Below, one piece after another: positions 35,160 through 46,960 of a stretch of 64,000 nucleotides of DNA. The stretch lies in NCBI GenBank assembly GCA_032718475.1, contig JAUCBJ010000816.1, positions 1-64,000 on the forward strand, given 5' to 3'. The notes under the pieces were generated by a model that ran no database searches, was not told where the DNA came from, and worked only from the letters and a program-made list of their open reading frames with translations. The stretch is from Nemertoderma westbladi. Taxonomy: Eukaryota; Xenacoelomorpha; Nemertodermatida; Nemertodermatidae. The stretch's first letter is position 1. Each line of letters opens with the position of its first letter. The position numbers and the translations under genes are program-made.

Positions 35160-37451
35160 TCTGTGCTCGGATTTTGCATAGTGTCAAAACCTACAACTTA
35201 ACCCCCCCAGCGGAGGGAACGGAGTGACCGGAGCGCCAGTACTATCTTTCATTATTATATAGTAATAAGGGTGGTGGGTGGGGTAGGTGGTGAATACTAT
35301 TTATAGGGTGGAGGGAGGGTCTAGTATATTACTTTAGGATATATGATTTCTTTGCAATATAGTTTAGCTGCCTCAGTCTTATTTGTAATATGTTATACAT
35401 TATACCAAATTATATCAAGTTTTAACATACTACATTGTCTACCTGTAGGAGAAATATACAATGTAGGGCTCATAATATATTTATAAATAGATTTAGTATA
35501 TTTACATTGTATAACAGAGTTAATTGATACTATTACGGTATTATACTAAAGACGCCGCTTTGATATATCTGATCAAATGGCAATTTCTTGTATATTATCT
35601 ATTTCACTATCTTGGGTATATCATTCAATTTCTAAAACTATAATAATAAACATTTACTTCACTTCTTGTTTACTCGCATGGATATATTGATATAAAACAC
35701 TTCAGTATAATATCTTATAGGGCCAAACGCAGATTAATCGGAATAATATGTTTAATTATTGTTACAATTGGCACATTGAAGTAAGTAGTACATGAGTTTG
35801 ATAAAATAATTATGAATCTGTATCTTATTCTACTTTGTCTATATGATTACGTTATATAATAATGTTACTTTATCACTTTGGTTTAAACCGATCTCCTTTA
35901 CTATTACTTACTACTTATACTACTACTACTACTACTATTATTACTACTGCTACTGACTACTACAGAGTTATATATTATAAGAGGATGGGGTTCGTGATTA
36001 TTAGTTATTATACAAGTGCCCCTCGGCTATAGAGAGTCCACCCTCGGTTGCTTACTGGATTATACCATCTCCCACAATACTATGGCATTGGTAGCTATTA
36101 AATTTTTATTTTGTGGTACCTAGTAATTTTTTTTGTTAGCTATAAAAATGAAAAAAAAATTATTTTATATAAATTATTCTTTGAAAATGTATATATCAAT
36201 AAATTAACTAAAGTTACATAAATTAAATCAAACACAAGTTGGTCAAATAATAATTTATTTATTATTGTAATGCTGGTTTATTAGATAGAGTAAGTCCTTG
36301 ATTGGCGTTTCTTTATGAAGATTTCTCCATCTGAACTCTGCAAGATGGTTAGCAGCGTTAGATAGTTATAGATAGTTAGTTAGCGAGGTAGCGAGCAGTT
36401 CCTTCTACGCATAACCGATTGTTTTACGTGTGCCCAGATGCACAAAAAAACGCAAAAAGCGTCATAATGAACGACATTTTCACAAAAAAAAGTTGGTCAA
36501 ATTTTATCAATTATGACTTTTTCACTAGCTAATATAAAGTACTAGCTAACACAAAATCAAAATTACTAGCTACCATCTTACTATCAGAGGGTCAAATATT
36601 TGTTCTAGAACAAGAAACCTCATGATATAAACCGATAATCACTGATATAATTAATAATTTTTTTTTGAATTTGGGCATATTTACTATACTAATGCCCATT
36701 TTAAATACATACTGTACTATCATTATAGCTAGTAAAAAATTAACTAGCTCCATAAAAACACTAGCTACCATATTGTTAAAAAAAGTAAAATCGTTTTATT
36801 TTCAAAAAAATACTAGCTAGTAAAAAAACACGGCATTTGTGTACTATGGTATGTATCAGCTAGTATTGAAAATTTTCAAATGACATTTATATTATATTTT
36901 CTGGTCTCATCTTTTGATTTTTGTTAATAGCTATTATGTTTATTGTCTACTTAATAATTTATTAGCTAGTGTACTAATTTACTACAGTAATTAGCTACAG
37001 TAGGGTAGGCACTATTCAATAAATTATTAGCTAGTCACATTGCGTTTATTCATTAGTTTGGTAGATATTTATTTAGTTGGTTTGATTTTCTATTTGGTTT
37101 CTTTGATGACCTTTACAGTTCCATGTCAAAGAAGATACTTTAATTTTAATCTTAGTAAGATTATTTAATAATAGTCCAGAGCCGGCTGATGAGTCCAGAA
37201 AATGTTATATTAAAATTTTCAATTTTTGCTTATACATACCATTGTAAAGCCCGGAACTATTACAGTTAAAAGATTATCGCGCTTGCTGTTACTTTCATTG
37301 CATTTTCCAAAATCAATTCCACTTAAAATTATTTTATTATTACAGGAGGCCTATAATGTACATTTAGGCATTTTGTATAGCCTGGATTCAAAACTTTTGA
37401 TGTTTTGTATATGTTTTTCGTATAATATTCTCTTGTATTTTTTTCGGGAAC
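35160..37451. other. AT-rich spacer with a (TAC)n microsatellite
   Basis: No gene seen. It has a G-rich stretch near 35268-35325, a (TAC/TAT)n tract at 35905-35965, and tagctagta-type AT-rich repeats at 36520-37040 similar to those at 30840-30990. Confidence 0.55.
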
Positions 37452-38667
37452 AGTTCCGTATGTGCCAACATTTTCGTTGTTTTTTTTCAACAAATTGTCA
37501 TGCTCTTTTGTCAGGTTTTTCTCTTGATAAATGTTCTAGAACGTATATTGAGTGTTCTAGAACTTAAAAAAAAATGTTCCAGAACATTTTAATTATGAAT
37601 TTTGAGAAAATAAATTACTTACTCTTAAAAAGAAAATTATTAATAAAGTTGTTCGATTTTAAAATTGTTTATGCTATTTTGCCTGCTTTTTTTTTCTATT
37701 GGCAAGAGATATAGAACATTTATTAAATGTTCTAGAACATGTACCAAATGTTCTAGAACATTTTTATTATCAATTTTTAGAGAAAAAAAAAATATTCTAG
37801 AATATTTGTTCTTTAAAAAAAAATTATTAAAATGATTGTTTAATTTAAAAAAATTGGAATACAGAACAACTAACCATAACGATAGCATTCCAGAACATTT
37901 TTTAAAATGTTAGCTAGGGCTAGCTATAGATATAACTATAGACTATAGGCTATATACTATAGGCTATAGCTATAGATATAAATTACTAGCTATAATTGTA
38001 AATTATTACTTGAGAGGTACATAAAATTACTAGATATATAGGTTAATTGAAAATTATTAATAAAGTTATTCGATTTTAAAATTGTTTATGCTATTTTGCC
38101 TGCTTTTTTTCTATTGGCAAGAGATATAGAACATTTATTAAATGTTCTAGAACATGTACCAAATGTTCTAGAACATTTTTATTATCAATTTTTAGAGAAA
38201 AAAAAATATTCTAGAATATTTGTTCTTTAAAAAAAAATTATTAAAATGATTGTTTAATTTAAAAAAATTGGAATACAGAACAACTAACCATAACGATAAC
38301 ATTCCAGAACATTTTTTAAAATGTTAGCTAGGGCTAGCTATAGATATAACTATAGACTATAGGCTATATACTATAGGCTATAGCTATAGATATAAATTAC
38401 TAGCTATAATTGTAAATTATTACTTGAGAGGTACATAAAATTACTAGATATATAGGTTAATTATACAAAAAAGTGTTAAAAAAACAAAAAAAATAAAATT
38501 TTTTAAAAATGTTCTAGAACAAAAAATTATATGTTCTAGAACATTATTTAACAAAAAAATAATTCGAAATATCCTAGAATACTTCACACTAACATTAATT
38601 AAAAAGTAGTATCTAGTAAACTAAACACATTTTAGAGCAAACAGAAAATGTTGGCACATACGGAACT
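37452..38667. repeat. Foldback element 2, inverted copy with an internal 417-bp duplication
   Basis: Ends AGTTCCGTATGTGCCAACAT and ATGTTGGCACATACGGAACT. It reads as the reverse complement of element 1 (31402-32150). A segment of about 417 bp (37632-38048) is tandemly repeated at 38049-38464, nearly identical, so that duplication is recent. TTCTAGAA palindromes and the ctatagactataggctata core appear twice accordingly. Confidence 0.75.
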
Positions 38668-39566
38668 GTAGTCTTTTTTTCTATTTAAAATCATTAAAAC
38701 ATTCTAAATCATTAGAATGTCTATCAAAAACGTGGGGATTATTTCTACTCATATTTAAGGCCACGTTCACACTACCGAGTCAAAGTCAAAGACAAAGGGA
38801 AATAAGTATAGCTAGCAATAATAAATAATAATACATTATATAATATAGTACGTACATAAGGGCATTCTAGAAAAAATTAAATTTCATGTGATCGTCCTCT
38901 TCAGTCCGTACCACGCGCTGCACATAGTCCCACACCAACTGCAGGCATTTATTTATCCATTGCATTGTGGGCTGTCTGGGGGTAAGTTTTCGCAACCTCA
39001 GAGCGGGATATTAAATGTAAGTCTCCCTTCGCCATAAGATTTTATGTTTGAAAAATTTGAATAGAATTTAAAATCTAATAAATTTTCGATTCTGCGCGGA
39101 AGTATAGAAAAATCACTCCATCCATATCTTTCTCGCTTCATACAGTATATTAATATTGCACCTATTCCGTAAACTACAATACTACAGCTGTTTGTCACTG
39201 CTCATAATTAATTATTAGGAAATCACGCAATATTTGATGGTGTGATTGATGTGATTATTGGCTCTTACAGTTAACATAGGTTACAATATTATGCAGGTCT
39301 TTATTATTTGGGTCTTGGGTCTTTGTTTTGTAGTCACCCTATGCGGGGGCCTATTCGTTGTACCTCACGTCACCAGTCTAACACAGTTCTGAGTCGACCT
39401 GCCGCAGACGTATCATCGGCCAACCAACACTGTCTCCCTCCAGCTCCGACTGATCCACCACCCTTGGGAGAGTCCTGTGGGTTATTACCCCCTGCCCTCT
39501 CTAATGAAAAGGAACAACTTCATGAAATTAGTGGAAAGACATAATTATTTTTTAAATAGATTTTTA
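38668..39566. other. Spacer with a GC-richer repeat-like block
   Basis: No convincing gene. At 39300-39500 is a GC-richer block; its start (gggtctttgttttgtagtcaccc) recurs near 40410 (ggtctttgttttgtactcaccc), so it is probably part of a dispersed repeat. A 78-residue plus-strand frame there (39308-39544) has no recognisable features. Confidence 0.5.
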
Positions 39567-39830
39567 GGTTCCACCTTGGTGTAGTGGTTGCATTGAATTC
39601 ACATCTCCCGTAGGTCGTGGGTTCGATCCTCACATGGGTCAGGGCAGTTTTCGTTTCGACACGAATGCTTTAAAGGGACCAGTCAGGGCGCATCTCTGCC
39701 TTGCATCCTTAAGTGGTAGCTAAATGAGTACTCGAGTTTCCACTGGGGAGGACCACGCTGGAAATAAGTTGTCAGACTTTGTGCGTAATCCCTGGCCATG
39801 TGGCCAAAGAAAATTTACTTTTATAGATTA
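39567..39830 (+). mobile_element. tRNA-derived SINE
   Basis: The head carries a Pol III A box, TGGTGTAGTGG (39577-39587), and a B box, GGTTCGATCC (39620-39629), at the 32-nt spacing of a tRNA-like promoter. A ~190-bp body follows, including aaagggaccagtcaggg, ggggaggaccacgctgg and ccctggccatgtggccaaag. There is no intact cloverleaf 3' end with CCA-type closure, so this is a SINE and not a tRNA gene. The tail is AT-rich. Confidence 0.75.
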
Positions 39831-40065
39831 GGCGTATTGTTAGAAACAATAAGAATAGAAGAAACAAGAATAATATTTGTTTATTTCGTCGATAGACTTT
39901 GTGCCAAATACTTCTACTAAACGACTTGGTTTTGGAAATTTGAGGGATCTATTTATTACATTTGATATATCACTTTCTACTTGTTTACAATTTTTGGTGT
40001 ATTGTTTGTGAGATGGCTTGAAAATAAAATAATTATTATTGTTGTTGTTGCTGTTGAGACAGGGA

Positions 40066-40087
40066 GGGGGGGGGGGGGGGGGGGGGG
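40066..40087. repeat. G homopolymer
   Basis: Twenty-two consecutive G. Similar tracts occur at 29686-29701 and 30191-30216. Such runs are error-prone in sequencing. Confidence 0.9.
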
Positions 40088-40165
40088 TGGTGGGGGCTCA
40101 AGCCAATTCCATCTGGGTATTACAAAACAAAGAATCAAGACCTGTACAAAACAAAGTGGTAAGTC

Positions 40166-40298
40166 GCGTTAGGTCCCAAAGAGCGTTAGGTCCCAAGGAG
40201 CGTTAGGTCCCAAGGAGTGTTAGGTCCCAAAGAGCGTTTGGTCCCAAAGAGCGTTAGGTCCCAAGGAGCGTTAGGTCCTAAAGAGCGTTAGGTCCCAT
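40166..40298. repeat. 17-bp minisatellite
   Basis: Eight copies of gcgttaggtcccaaaga, with a/g variation at one position and one copy reading tttggtccc. No ORF runs through it. Confidence 0.85.
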
Positions 40299-41295
40299 TG
40301 CCATCTAAAGGAGTAGGTTAGTAAAGGAGCAGGTTACAGAGGCGTGATGGGGGGAACCAAAATAATAAACGAATGTTAACACATGTGTTTGTAAAGTTCT
40401 TGAGTCTTTGGTCTTTGTTTTGTACTCACCCATTCCATCTCGGCGAATTAATATCTCGCCTCAAAGTTAAATGATCAATTAAGGGTACTTATAATGACAC
40501 CGTATTCAAACTAACACAGTAACTTAATCTGTAAAGTGCTGCTTGTAGCTTTGCTGTACTGTTTGTATGTACAGTATCCCAATACCAGTGGAAAGGAGGA
40601 GTTACATTCCCACCATAGTTAGCAATGAAGCTAAAAATAGCTCAATAGGTGACAGACAACACTTCACCTTGTGAGATTGGTAGCCACCTCTCTCTGTAAT
40701 GTGGGGTCATGTTCCCACGGAAGTATCTTGCAGTTTTTCACTCAATAACTAATAAAGTCCGTTGGTACAGTAGCAAAGCATTAACAAATCAGGGGCGAGC
40801 TGCTGTTGATATTAATGGAGACATTACAAATCTACACTATGTAAATTGCTACAATATGATAATGCTAGCTAGTTCAATAACTTAGTGTACAAGTAAAATG
40901 AAGTGAGAACGTGAGCTTGAAACACCGGATGAATAAGATGACGATGATTAATGTTTGCGCCTCTATTAATATTTTAGTTACTGATTTGAGGCCCTCAATA
41001 TCTGCGCGCATCAATGTTTTTTCTCTCACTAAATATGTTTGTGTAGGGGACGCACTGCATTGCGGCGCACACCACACCCCCCCCACCCCTTAATGTAAGA
41101 TAATTTAACCATCTGAATGTACATATAAAATGCGGTTGTAAACGCTACGCCGACAATCTACAACCAACGCAGACAACTATTGTTAAAGCTAATTAAAGTT
41201 AATTAACAATTGAGAGAAAGGAACAGGTTACAGTGGAAGGTTATACTAACTTCAACTTTTATTAACTCCAAAAAGACCAAAAGCAGTTAAACAAA
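40299..41295. other. Spacer
   Basis: No gene. Single copies of the ggagcaggttacagaggcg motif at about 40326 and 41219 are related to the tandem array at 45050-45700. Confidence 0.5.
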
Positions 41296-41998
41296 CAGTT
41301 AACTTTGAAAGTCCTCAGCAAGTCTCTGATCGGATGAGCATAAGCTCAAAAGATGGTATGCTTGAGCATGTGGATGACTTCTGTTACCTGGGATCATGGA
41401 TCCGGAAGTCAGGTGAGGACCTTCGAATACGTAAGGGAAAGGCATGGGCAGCCTAGAATAAGCTTTCCAGGATTTAGAAGTCACCGAGAATTAATCGGAC
41501 ACTTAAAGTCCGATTATTTAGAGCAGCAGTAGTTCCAGTACTCCTTTATGGGAGTCCATGCTGGGCTCTAACTGCTGAGGACACCAAATCTCTGGATGGC
41601 ACATTCACAAGAATGCTACGCCGGGTTCATTGTGTCAAGTACAATGCACACATCTCCAACCAGACACTATATAACATTGGAGGTGTCTCATTGGTTCCCC
41701 CAAGCTTGACACTAGAACGAAATCGCCTCTGCTTTGCAGGACATTGCTTTTGCCGTGACGACCAGCCAGTGCATAATCTTGTACTTTGGCAGCCTCATGG
41801 AGTGAATAAGCATGGTGGACAGCCCATGATTTTTCTGAGACGCATCTTAAAGGACACTGGCCTTGAAGATGCGGATGATCTAGCAAATGTCATGGGTGAT
41901 AGGGAGTTGTGGCGGCGCAATTTTGTCGACAAGCCGGCACAGCATTCTTAAAAATGCAGCTGCAATGCAGCATGCCGATCCTAGTAGTAGTAGTAGTA
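41296..41998 (+). mobile_element. LINE remnant: 3' end of a non-LTR reverse transcriptase ORF
   Basis: The plus-strand frame reads VDDFCYLGSWI, RKGKAWAA, LFRAAVVPVLLYGSPCW, KSLDGTFTRMLRRVH, RLCFAGHC and VLWQPHG. This is the typical C-terminal end of a LINE polyprotein (RTE/CR1-like group; the exact clade cannot be told). Two TAG stops interrupt it before 41500, so the copy is dead and 5'-truncated. The last 112 codons (41613-41951) are open. A (TAG)n tail at about 41980-41998 marks the 3' end, a microsatellite-type tail usual for such elements. Confidence 0.85.
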
Positions 41999-44082
41999 GC
42001 ATCATAGTGGAAGCCAGAACAGCTCTGGAACAATTAAAATTGTTTTGTGCACATCCTGTGCCCGGGCCGGCGCAGGCACATCCGGGCCGGCGCGTTTCGT
42101 CGGCTGTTATCTCTGGAGAGGAAGTTGGGAAAAGATCCCGAGTTGGAAAAGATGTACCGAGAAACTATTAACTCTTACTTCGAGAACGGGTATGCGTGTT
42201 AGACACGGTAAATATATAACTGAGGTACTAGAACTATTTAATGTAGTTAGTTAGGAACATTATAATATTGAAATGTTTCAATTTTGTTGAATTTTTTTCA
42301 ATTTTGGACGTATCACTGTGCCGTGTAGTTAGTCAAATAATTTTTTAAAAGTGTAATATTACTAGAAATTATATTTTGTACATGTAATTTGTAATAACTA
42401 CAGTATCTATAGCAATTTGTAAATTGTGAGTTTGTGAAATTTTGATTTCGTCAATAAACATAAAGGAAATATACTTTCAATGCGAGCAAAAAATACTGGC
42501 AAATTCATATTAGAGACCAAATTATTCATTCAAACAAAGCTTACAATAGTTTTAGTGCCAAATCGAAAGCTTGAAGTTTCCAATCTGTTGTGAAAGCTTT
42601 TATTCAAAAGCTTTTCTTTTTAAACGATTTAGTATTTGTTAAATCTGATTGTAAAAATTCAAGTCTTGTTATCAATACATTATCATTAACATTTCCGATG
42701 ATATGGATATGATAAAGAAATTAATCAGTTTGCATCGAAACTCTATGAATTGACACTAAACTAATGCTTATTACCAACAACTACAACATCATAATCCAAG
42801 CTATCTCTAATGATGATACCATTCAAGGTTGAGACGAATCAGATGAGGACACAGATGATTGTGATGCCAATCTGTAGGACCAAACAGTCTCCCTCACTCT
42901 CATAGATCGGATCATAGACCGGATCAGATCTATAATCGGCATGCTGGAAGCAGCTGCATTAAGAGTCCTATTCCGTCAACTTCAAGGCAAGTGTCTTGAG
43001 GCGTCTCAAGAAAGCCATGGTCTTCAATTAGTCAGCTGTATACTGCGCTGTACAGTAATATATATAATATTCTGGAATATTTCGTTTATTTAATGAGTAG
43101 CTACGCAATAGTAAAATGACATCAAACTATTAATAGATAAAGAGAACATACAATATTAATATTTATATTAAGTAATATATTTCTGAACGAAACTAATAAT
43201 TATCTTACATATTATTTAGAATCGTTGCAAGGGCAGATTTCCATTGCTACGAACCATTCTAAGGATGAAGAAAAACTGCGGTGCGACTGGTGCATTATTG
43301 ACAACATTTATTTATTAAACAATTTCTTTTAGAACAGTAATTATAATAATAATAAGCATGATATTAACGATAAAACTACATAGGGGGCCTATTGTACAAT
43401 AAATAAAATACTTTATTGACCTTTTTGCGCCTCCATCTGTCTTATTTACCAACCTCGCTGCGCTCGGTAGTTTAATAACAGATCTCTGGACAAACGGTAC
43501 AGTAAATAAAGCATATATTTACCGTACAATAGATACAGTAGTTACTAATTAACGTGTAATGTGTTAGAATATTAACGTTCACATATTGATGCTAAGGCTC
43601 AGCTCACAGACTTCGTGGCTTGCCCCTTATTATTGAACTACTGTACTTGGGCTACTTCGGTTGGTCACAGTAAGTACTGTATGGGATAATAACAACAATA
43701 ATCCTTAAAAACCTCCTGAAAATTGTTGAAGAACGTGGACAGAGCTGGTACAGTACAATAATGTGCAAATCTATCTGATTGGTAATTTCATTACCTGTTC
43801 TTTTTCAACCCAGTCCACCTTTTTCAAATTTAAAAAGGGTAGATAACAAAGCTGAAAAAGGTGGACATGCTGTGTGACGCAACTCGCCTGTGATTGGTCT
43901 GTCCATTGTCCATGTTTTCTGTGTCCAGTCCACCCTTTTCAAACACCCCCATTTATAGGGCAGTGATTTTTTATGTCCTTTTTCCTTTTATTTGACTTTT
44001 TTGTCCGCCTTTTTTTACGAATTGTGGATAATGACTTTTGTTGTTCCCTTAAATGACTTTTTATGTATGTATTTCTTCCAAC
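41999..44082. other. AT-rich spacer
   Basis: No gene I can support. At 42810-43060 is a GC-richer patch, possibly an old coding remnant (frame broken by stops). A small inverted repeat (agtccacctttttca ... tgaaaaaggtggaca) lies at about 43810-43875. Confidence 0.5.
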
Positions 44083-45010
44083 TGTCAGACAACTGATTTA
44101 TAGACTGTCAGACAGTTGATTTCAACATGCCTGTGCCAAAACATAGTACGTACTAAAAGGTAGAACGATCTATAATGGGCTATAACGATCTATAACGGGC
44201 TATAACTTTCTATAAACAAGCTATAACCACCTATAACGAGCTATAATATGAAAATTTATATTAAAAAAACGCCCCTTGGGTGTGTTTAACTTTTGGATTA
44301 ACACGGTGGTCTGAAAAATACCGCAGGTTAAAAATTAGGGTAGGCCTATCTGCCTATGCCTAATTGATACTGGTAAGTTTTTTTTATTGGCCTATATTGC
44401 TCACTATATTCCTGTATTCTATATCGACCAGAAGCTGACAGCGGATAGCAGGATGGAGGATAGACAGAGAGATAGGAGACCTCTCCACTGCTGCACTGTC
44501 TGATAGTCAGAAAATGCAGTAGGTCTAGCTGTCTAGTGGCTTGCTGACTAATGCAGTAATGACTGATTCCGTGATACCACAAAGATGAAAAGCATTATGG
44601 ACTAAAAAACCAAATTGCGTAATTAAATTACTGACTAGGAAAATAAATCCATTCTAAAATATGTTTTTTTATTGTAAATTTTCAGATTATAGCTCGTTAT
44701 AGGTGGTTATAGCTTGTTATAGGAAGTTATAGCCCGTTATAGATCGTTATAACCCGTTATAGATCGTTCTACCTTTTAGTACGTACCCCAAAACATTCAA
44801 AATTTGTTGATTTCTGGACTGTCGGACAGTTGATTTCACTATGCCTGTGCCAAAACAATACAAATTTGTTGATTTCTTGACTGTCAGACAGTTTAATTTA
44901 CAATAATTGTGGCAAAACATTCAAAATTTCATGATTTGTAGACTATAAGATAGATTTTCCATACGCGCCAGTGATAGAAGACTCTAAATTGAATAGTTTG
45001 TGGTTGTTGT
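44083..45010. repeat. ~62-bp tandem repeat with an ACTGTCAGACAGT palindrome, split by a MITE
   Basis: Four to five diverged units: ACTGTC(A/G)GACAGTTGATTT, a tgcctgtgccaaaacat block and a caaaatttgttgatttc block. The MITE at 44145-44787 was inserted into the caaaacat block of one unit. Confidence 0.7.
44145..44787. mobile_element. Mutator-like MITE, 643 bp with >100-bp terminal inverted repeats
   Basis: Left end AGTACGTACTAAAAGGTAGA and right end (inverse) GGTACGTACTAAAAGGTAGA start arms that pair for about 115 bp and consist of cgatctataacgggctataa-type subrepeats. The element is flanked by a 9-bp direct repeat, CCAAAACAT at 44136-44144 and 44788-44796. The host sequence is a tandem repeat whose other units show the uninterrupted target. 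Long inverted repeats with a 9-bp duplication are typical of Mutator-like elements. The interior has no transposase, so the copy is non-autonomous. Confidence 0.85.
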
Positions 45011-45049
45011 CGATAATCAATTACCATATGACGTAGCAAAACACTCTTT

Positions 45050-45700
45050 TTATAGCCAAAAACTATTACCAATTGGTGGAAATGAGCAGGTTACAGTACG
45101 AAGCAGGCTTTTATAACCAAAACAATAAACGTTCACTTTACCAATTGAGGGAAAGGAGCAGGTTACAGAGGCGGGTTTTTCTAACCAAAACAATAAATTA
45201 TCACTTAACTAATTGAGGGAGAGGAGCAGGTTACAGAGGCGGGATTTTCTAACCAAAACAATGAACAGTCACTTTACCAAATGAAGGAAAGGAGCAGGTT
45301 ACTGAGGCGGGCTTTCTAACTAAAACAATAAACGGTCACTTTACCAAATCAGGGAAAGGAGCAGGTTACAGAGGCGAGATTTTCTAACCAAAACAATAAA
45401 CGATCACTTAACTAATTCAGAGAAAGGAGCAGGTTACAAAGACGAGATTTTCTATCCAAAACAATAACTTATATAATATAATAATATAACAATAACTAAA
45501 CAATCACTTAACTAATTGAGGGAAAGAGGGAAAGAAGCAGGTTCCAGAGGCAGGCTTTTCTAACCAAAAACAATAAACGATCTCTTTAGCAATTGGGGAA
45601 AGGAGGAGGTTACAGAAACGGAATTTTCTAACCAAAAGAATAAACGATACCACTTTACCAATTGCGGAAAAGGAGCATTTTACGGCGGCATTACTTTACA
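45050..45700. repeat. ~68-bp tandem repeat, about nine copies
   Basis: The unit is gggaaaggagcaggttacag, aggcgggattttctaacc, aaaacaataaacgatcac, tttaccaatt. Anchors (gagcagg) fall near 45084, 45156, 45223, 45292, 45359 and 45427, with later copies more diverged. A small AT insertion sits at 45465-45495. Confidence 0.85.
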
Positions 45701-46224
45701 TTCTGTACAGTTGTATATATCCTTATTGGGACAACCTCTTTGCGTTTTAGCTAAAACCGGCCCAATACTTTCGATATCAGTGTGTTTTCGCTATCAAATG
45801 GGTAATAAGTAGATTTTTCGAACACATTGTATGTGGACTGATCTGTTAACATTTATAAAAAAAAAATAGTATAATGCTACAGTATATAATTCATTCTAAG
45901 GCATAGGCTTTATACAACCTACATACAGTACAATAAGCAATACTGCAAAATACTGCTCTAATACTGTAGTACTGGTACTGATAGCCTAAGAGAACAGCAG
46001 TAGAGAAACCGGTAGCATGGAACCTAACCGTAAATTTTTGGCGGACATAAAAAGTAAAAAAAGGATATTATGAGTGATTTAAACGGACAAGAAAAATTAT
46101 TGTCATTTTATAGGTTGGAAGGGCATATCGGTGTGAATCCGCTAACAAGGCCCTTTTCGAACTTGCCGCTTCAATTTACACTAAAGATACAAACAAACTA
46201 CTACTGTAAATAGTTATATTCTAC
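45701..46224. other. AT-rich spacer
   Basis: No gene or clear repeat seen, apart from short cttactgtactg-type runs near 45880-46000. Confidence 0.5.
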
Positions 46225-46230
46225 TTTATT
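46225..46230 (-). terminator. Poly(A) signal AATAAA after the lectin exon
   Basis: AATAAA on the minus strand, about 120 nt beyond the lectin stop codon, at a plausible distance for a 3' UTR. Confidence 0.4.
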
Positions 46231-46351
46231 TATAATACTATAAGTACAGTAGATTTCCCTTTATGTTTTACTACTTTCCTATAACCACCGGCGACCGGCG
46301 TAATTAGAATCACAGGCAGTTTCTTTCTGGGCAGCCAAAGCAGCAGATGGT

Positions 46352-46540
46352 CTATTGAATTTTAACTTCACAGAGCGTCAGTGGTTTGCTGTCTGCCTGG
46401 AACACGACGACATAGCGACCTTGTTTCCCTTCACAACCGATACTTTGTACAGCAGAAGAATCAGCAGCTCCACATAGGTTCCCCATGTTGCTAGCCAAAC
46501 TTCTGAGGTAGACCTCATCCACACTGTCTACAACAAACAC
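46352..46540 (-). CDS. F-type lectin (fucolectin) domain, terminal exon
   Basis: A clean acceptor (TTATTACTACCTCATTCAG|GTG at 46540) opens 62 codons to a TAG. The stretch GNLCGAA, then GCEGKQGRYVVVF, then KPLTLCEVKI is the C-terminal half of an F-type lectin fold, whose family pattern is 'C-G', 'G-R-Y-V-x-V' and 'L-T-L-C-E-V'. F-type lectins bind fucosylated glycans and serve in innate recognition in many invertebrates. The sugar-binding residues (HxRxDxxxR-type motif) would lie in the preceding exon, which I could not find in the 1.9 kb upstream. The gene may have a longer intron, extending past the 1417-codon ORF, or be a fragment. Confidence 0.7.
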   Translation of the reverse strand: MFVVDSVDEVYLRSLASNMGNLCGAADSSAVQSIGCEGKQGRYVVVFQADSKPLTLCEVKIQ

Positions 46541-46766
46541 CTGAATGAGGTAGTAATAAATTGTGTCAATAGTGGAGTGGTGGTAACAAAGTTTAAAACA
46601 CCTCTGCAGTTACACAGAATTTATTATTAGAATAACTTACCACTAAAGTAGTACTCTGATCATAATTATCAAGTCAGATTTTATAACTAGGCTATTTTAT
46701 TCTATTAAATAAAAATACCATATTCTAGATTGATAGATAGGTTTAAACAATAGAATTAAATATGAT

Positions 46767-46960
46767 TCAACGAATAGAATGTTCTTCAAGTATATCGAAG
46801 AGGCCTCTATTGTTAGTGGAATCTACAGTTCCTAGGATCGAGGCCGAGTTGCCGATTAGGATGGCTATCAGGAGTCTTGGCAGCAGGAATCGATGAGACC
46901 GGGGTTCCTGTGTTGCTTGTCGAATCTTCCTGCCGACCTCTTTCAGGAATGAGGTTTTAT
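46767..46960 (-). pseudogene. ORF fragment, possibly mobile-element derived
   Basis: An open minus-strand frame reads FLKEVGRKIRQATQEPRSHR, then FLLPRLLIAILIGNSASILG, then T, ending at TGA. The block 'F-L-x-x-x-G-R-x-I ... F-L-x-x-R-x-x-x-A-x-x-x-G-N-x-x-S-x-x-G-T' reminds me of sequences repeated in invertebrate mobile elements, but I cannot name the family with confidence. No start codon or splice site is clear. Confidence 0.25.

Noticed and set aside
39567-39640. Functional tRNA gene
   Set aside because: A and B boxes are present, but acceptor pairing is poor and the sequence continues into a SINE body.
41887-42254. Overlapping plus-strand frames after the LINE
   Set aside because: They overlap the LINE 3' end and its TAG tail in other frames.
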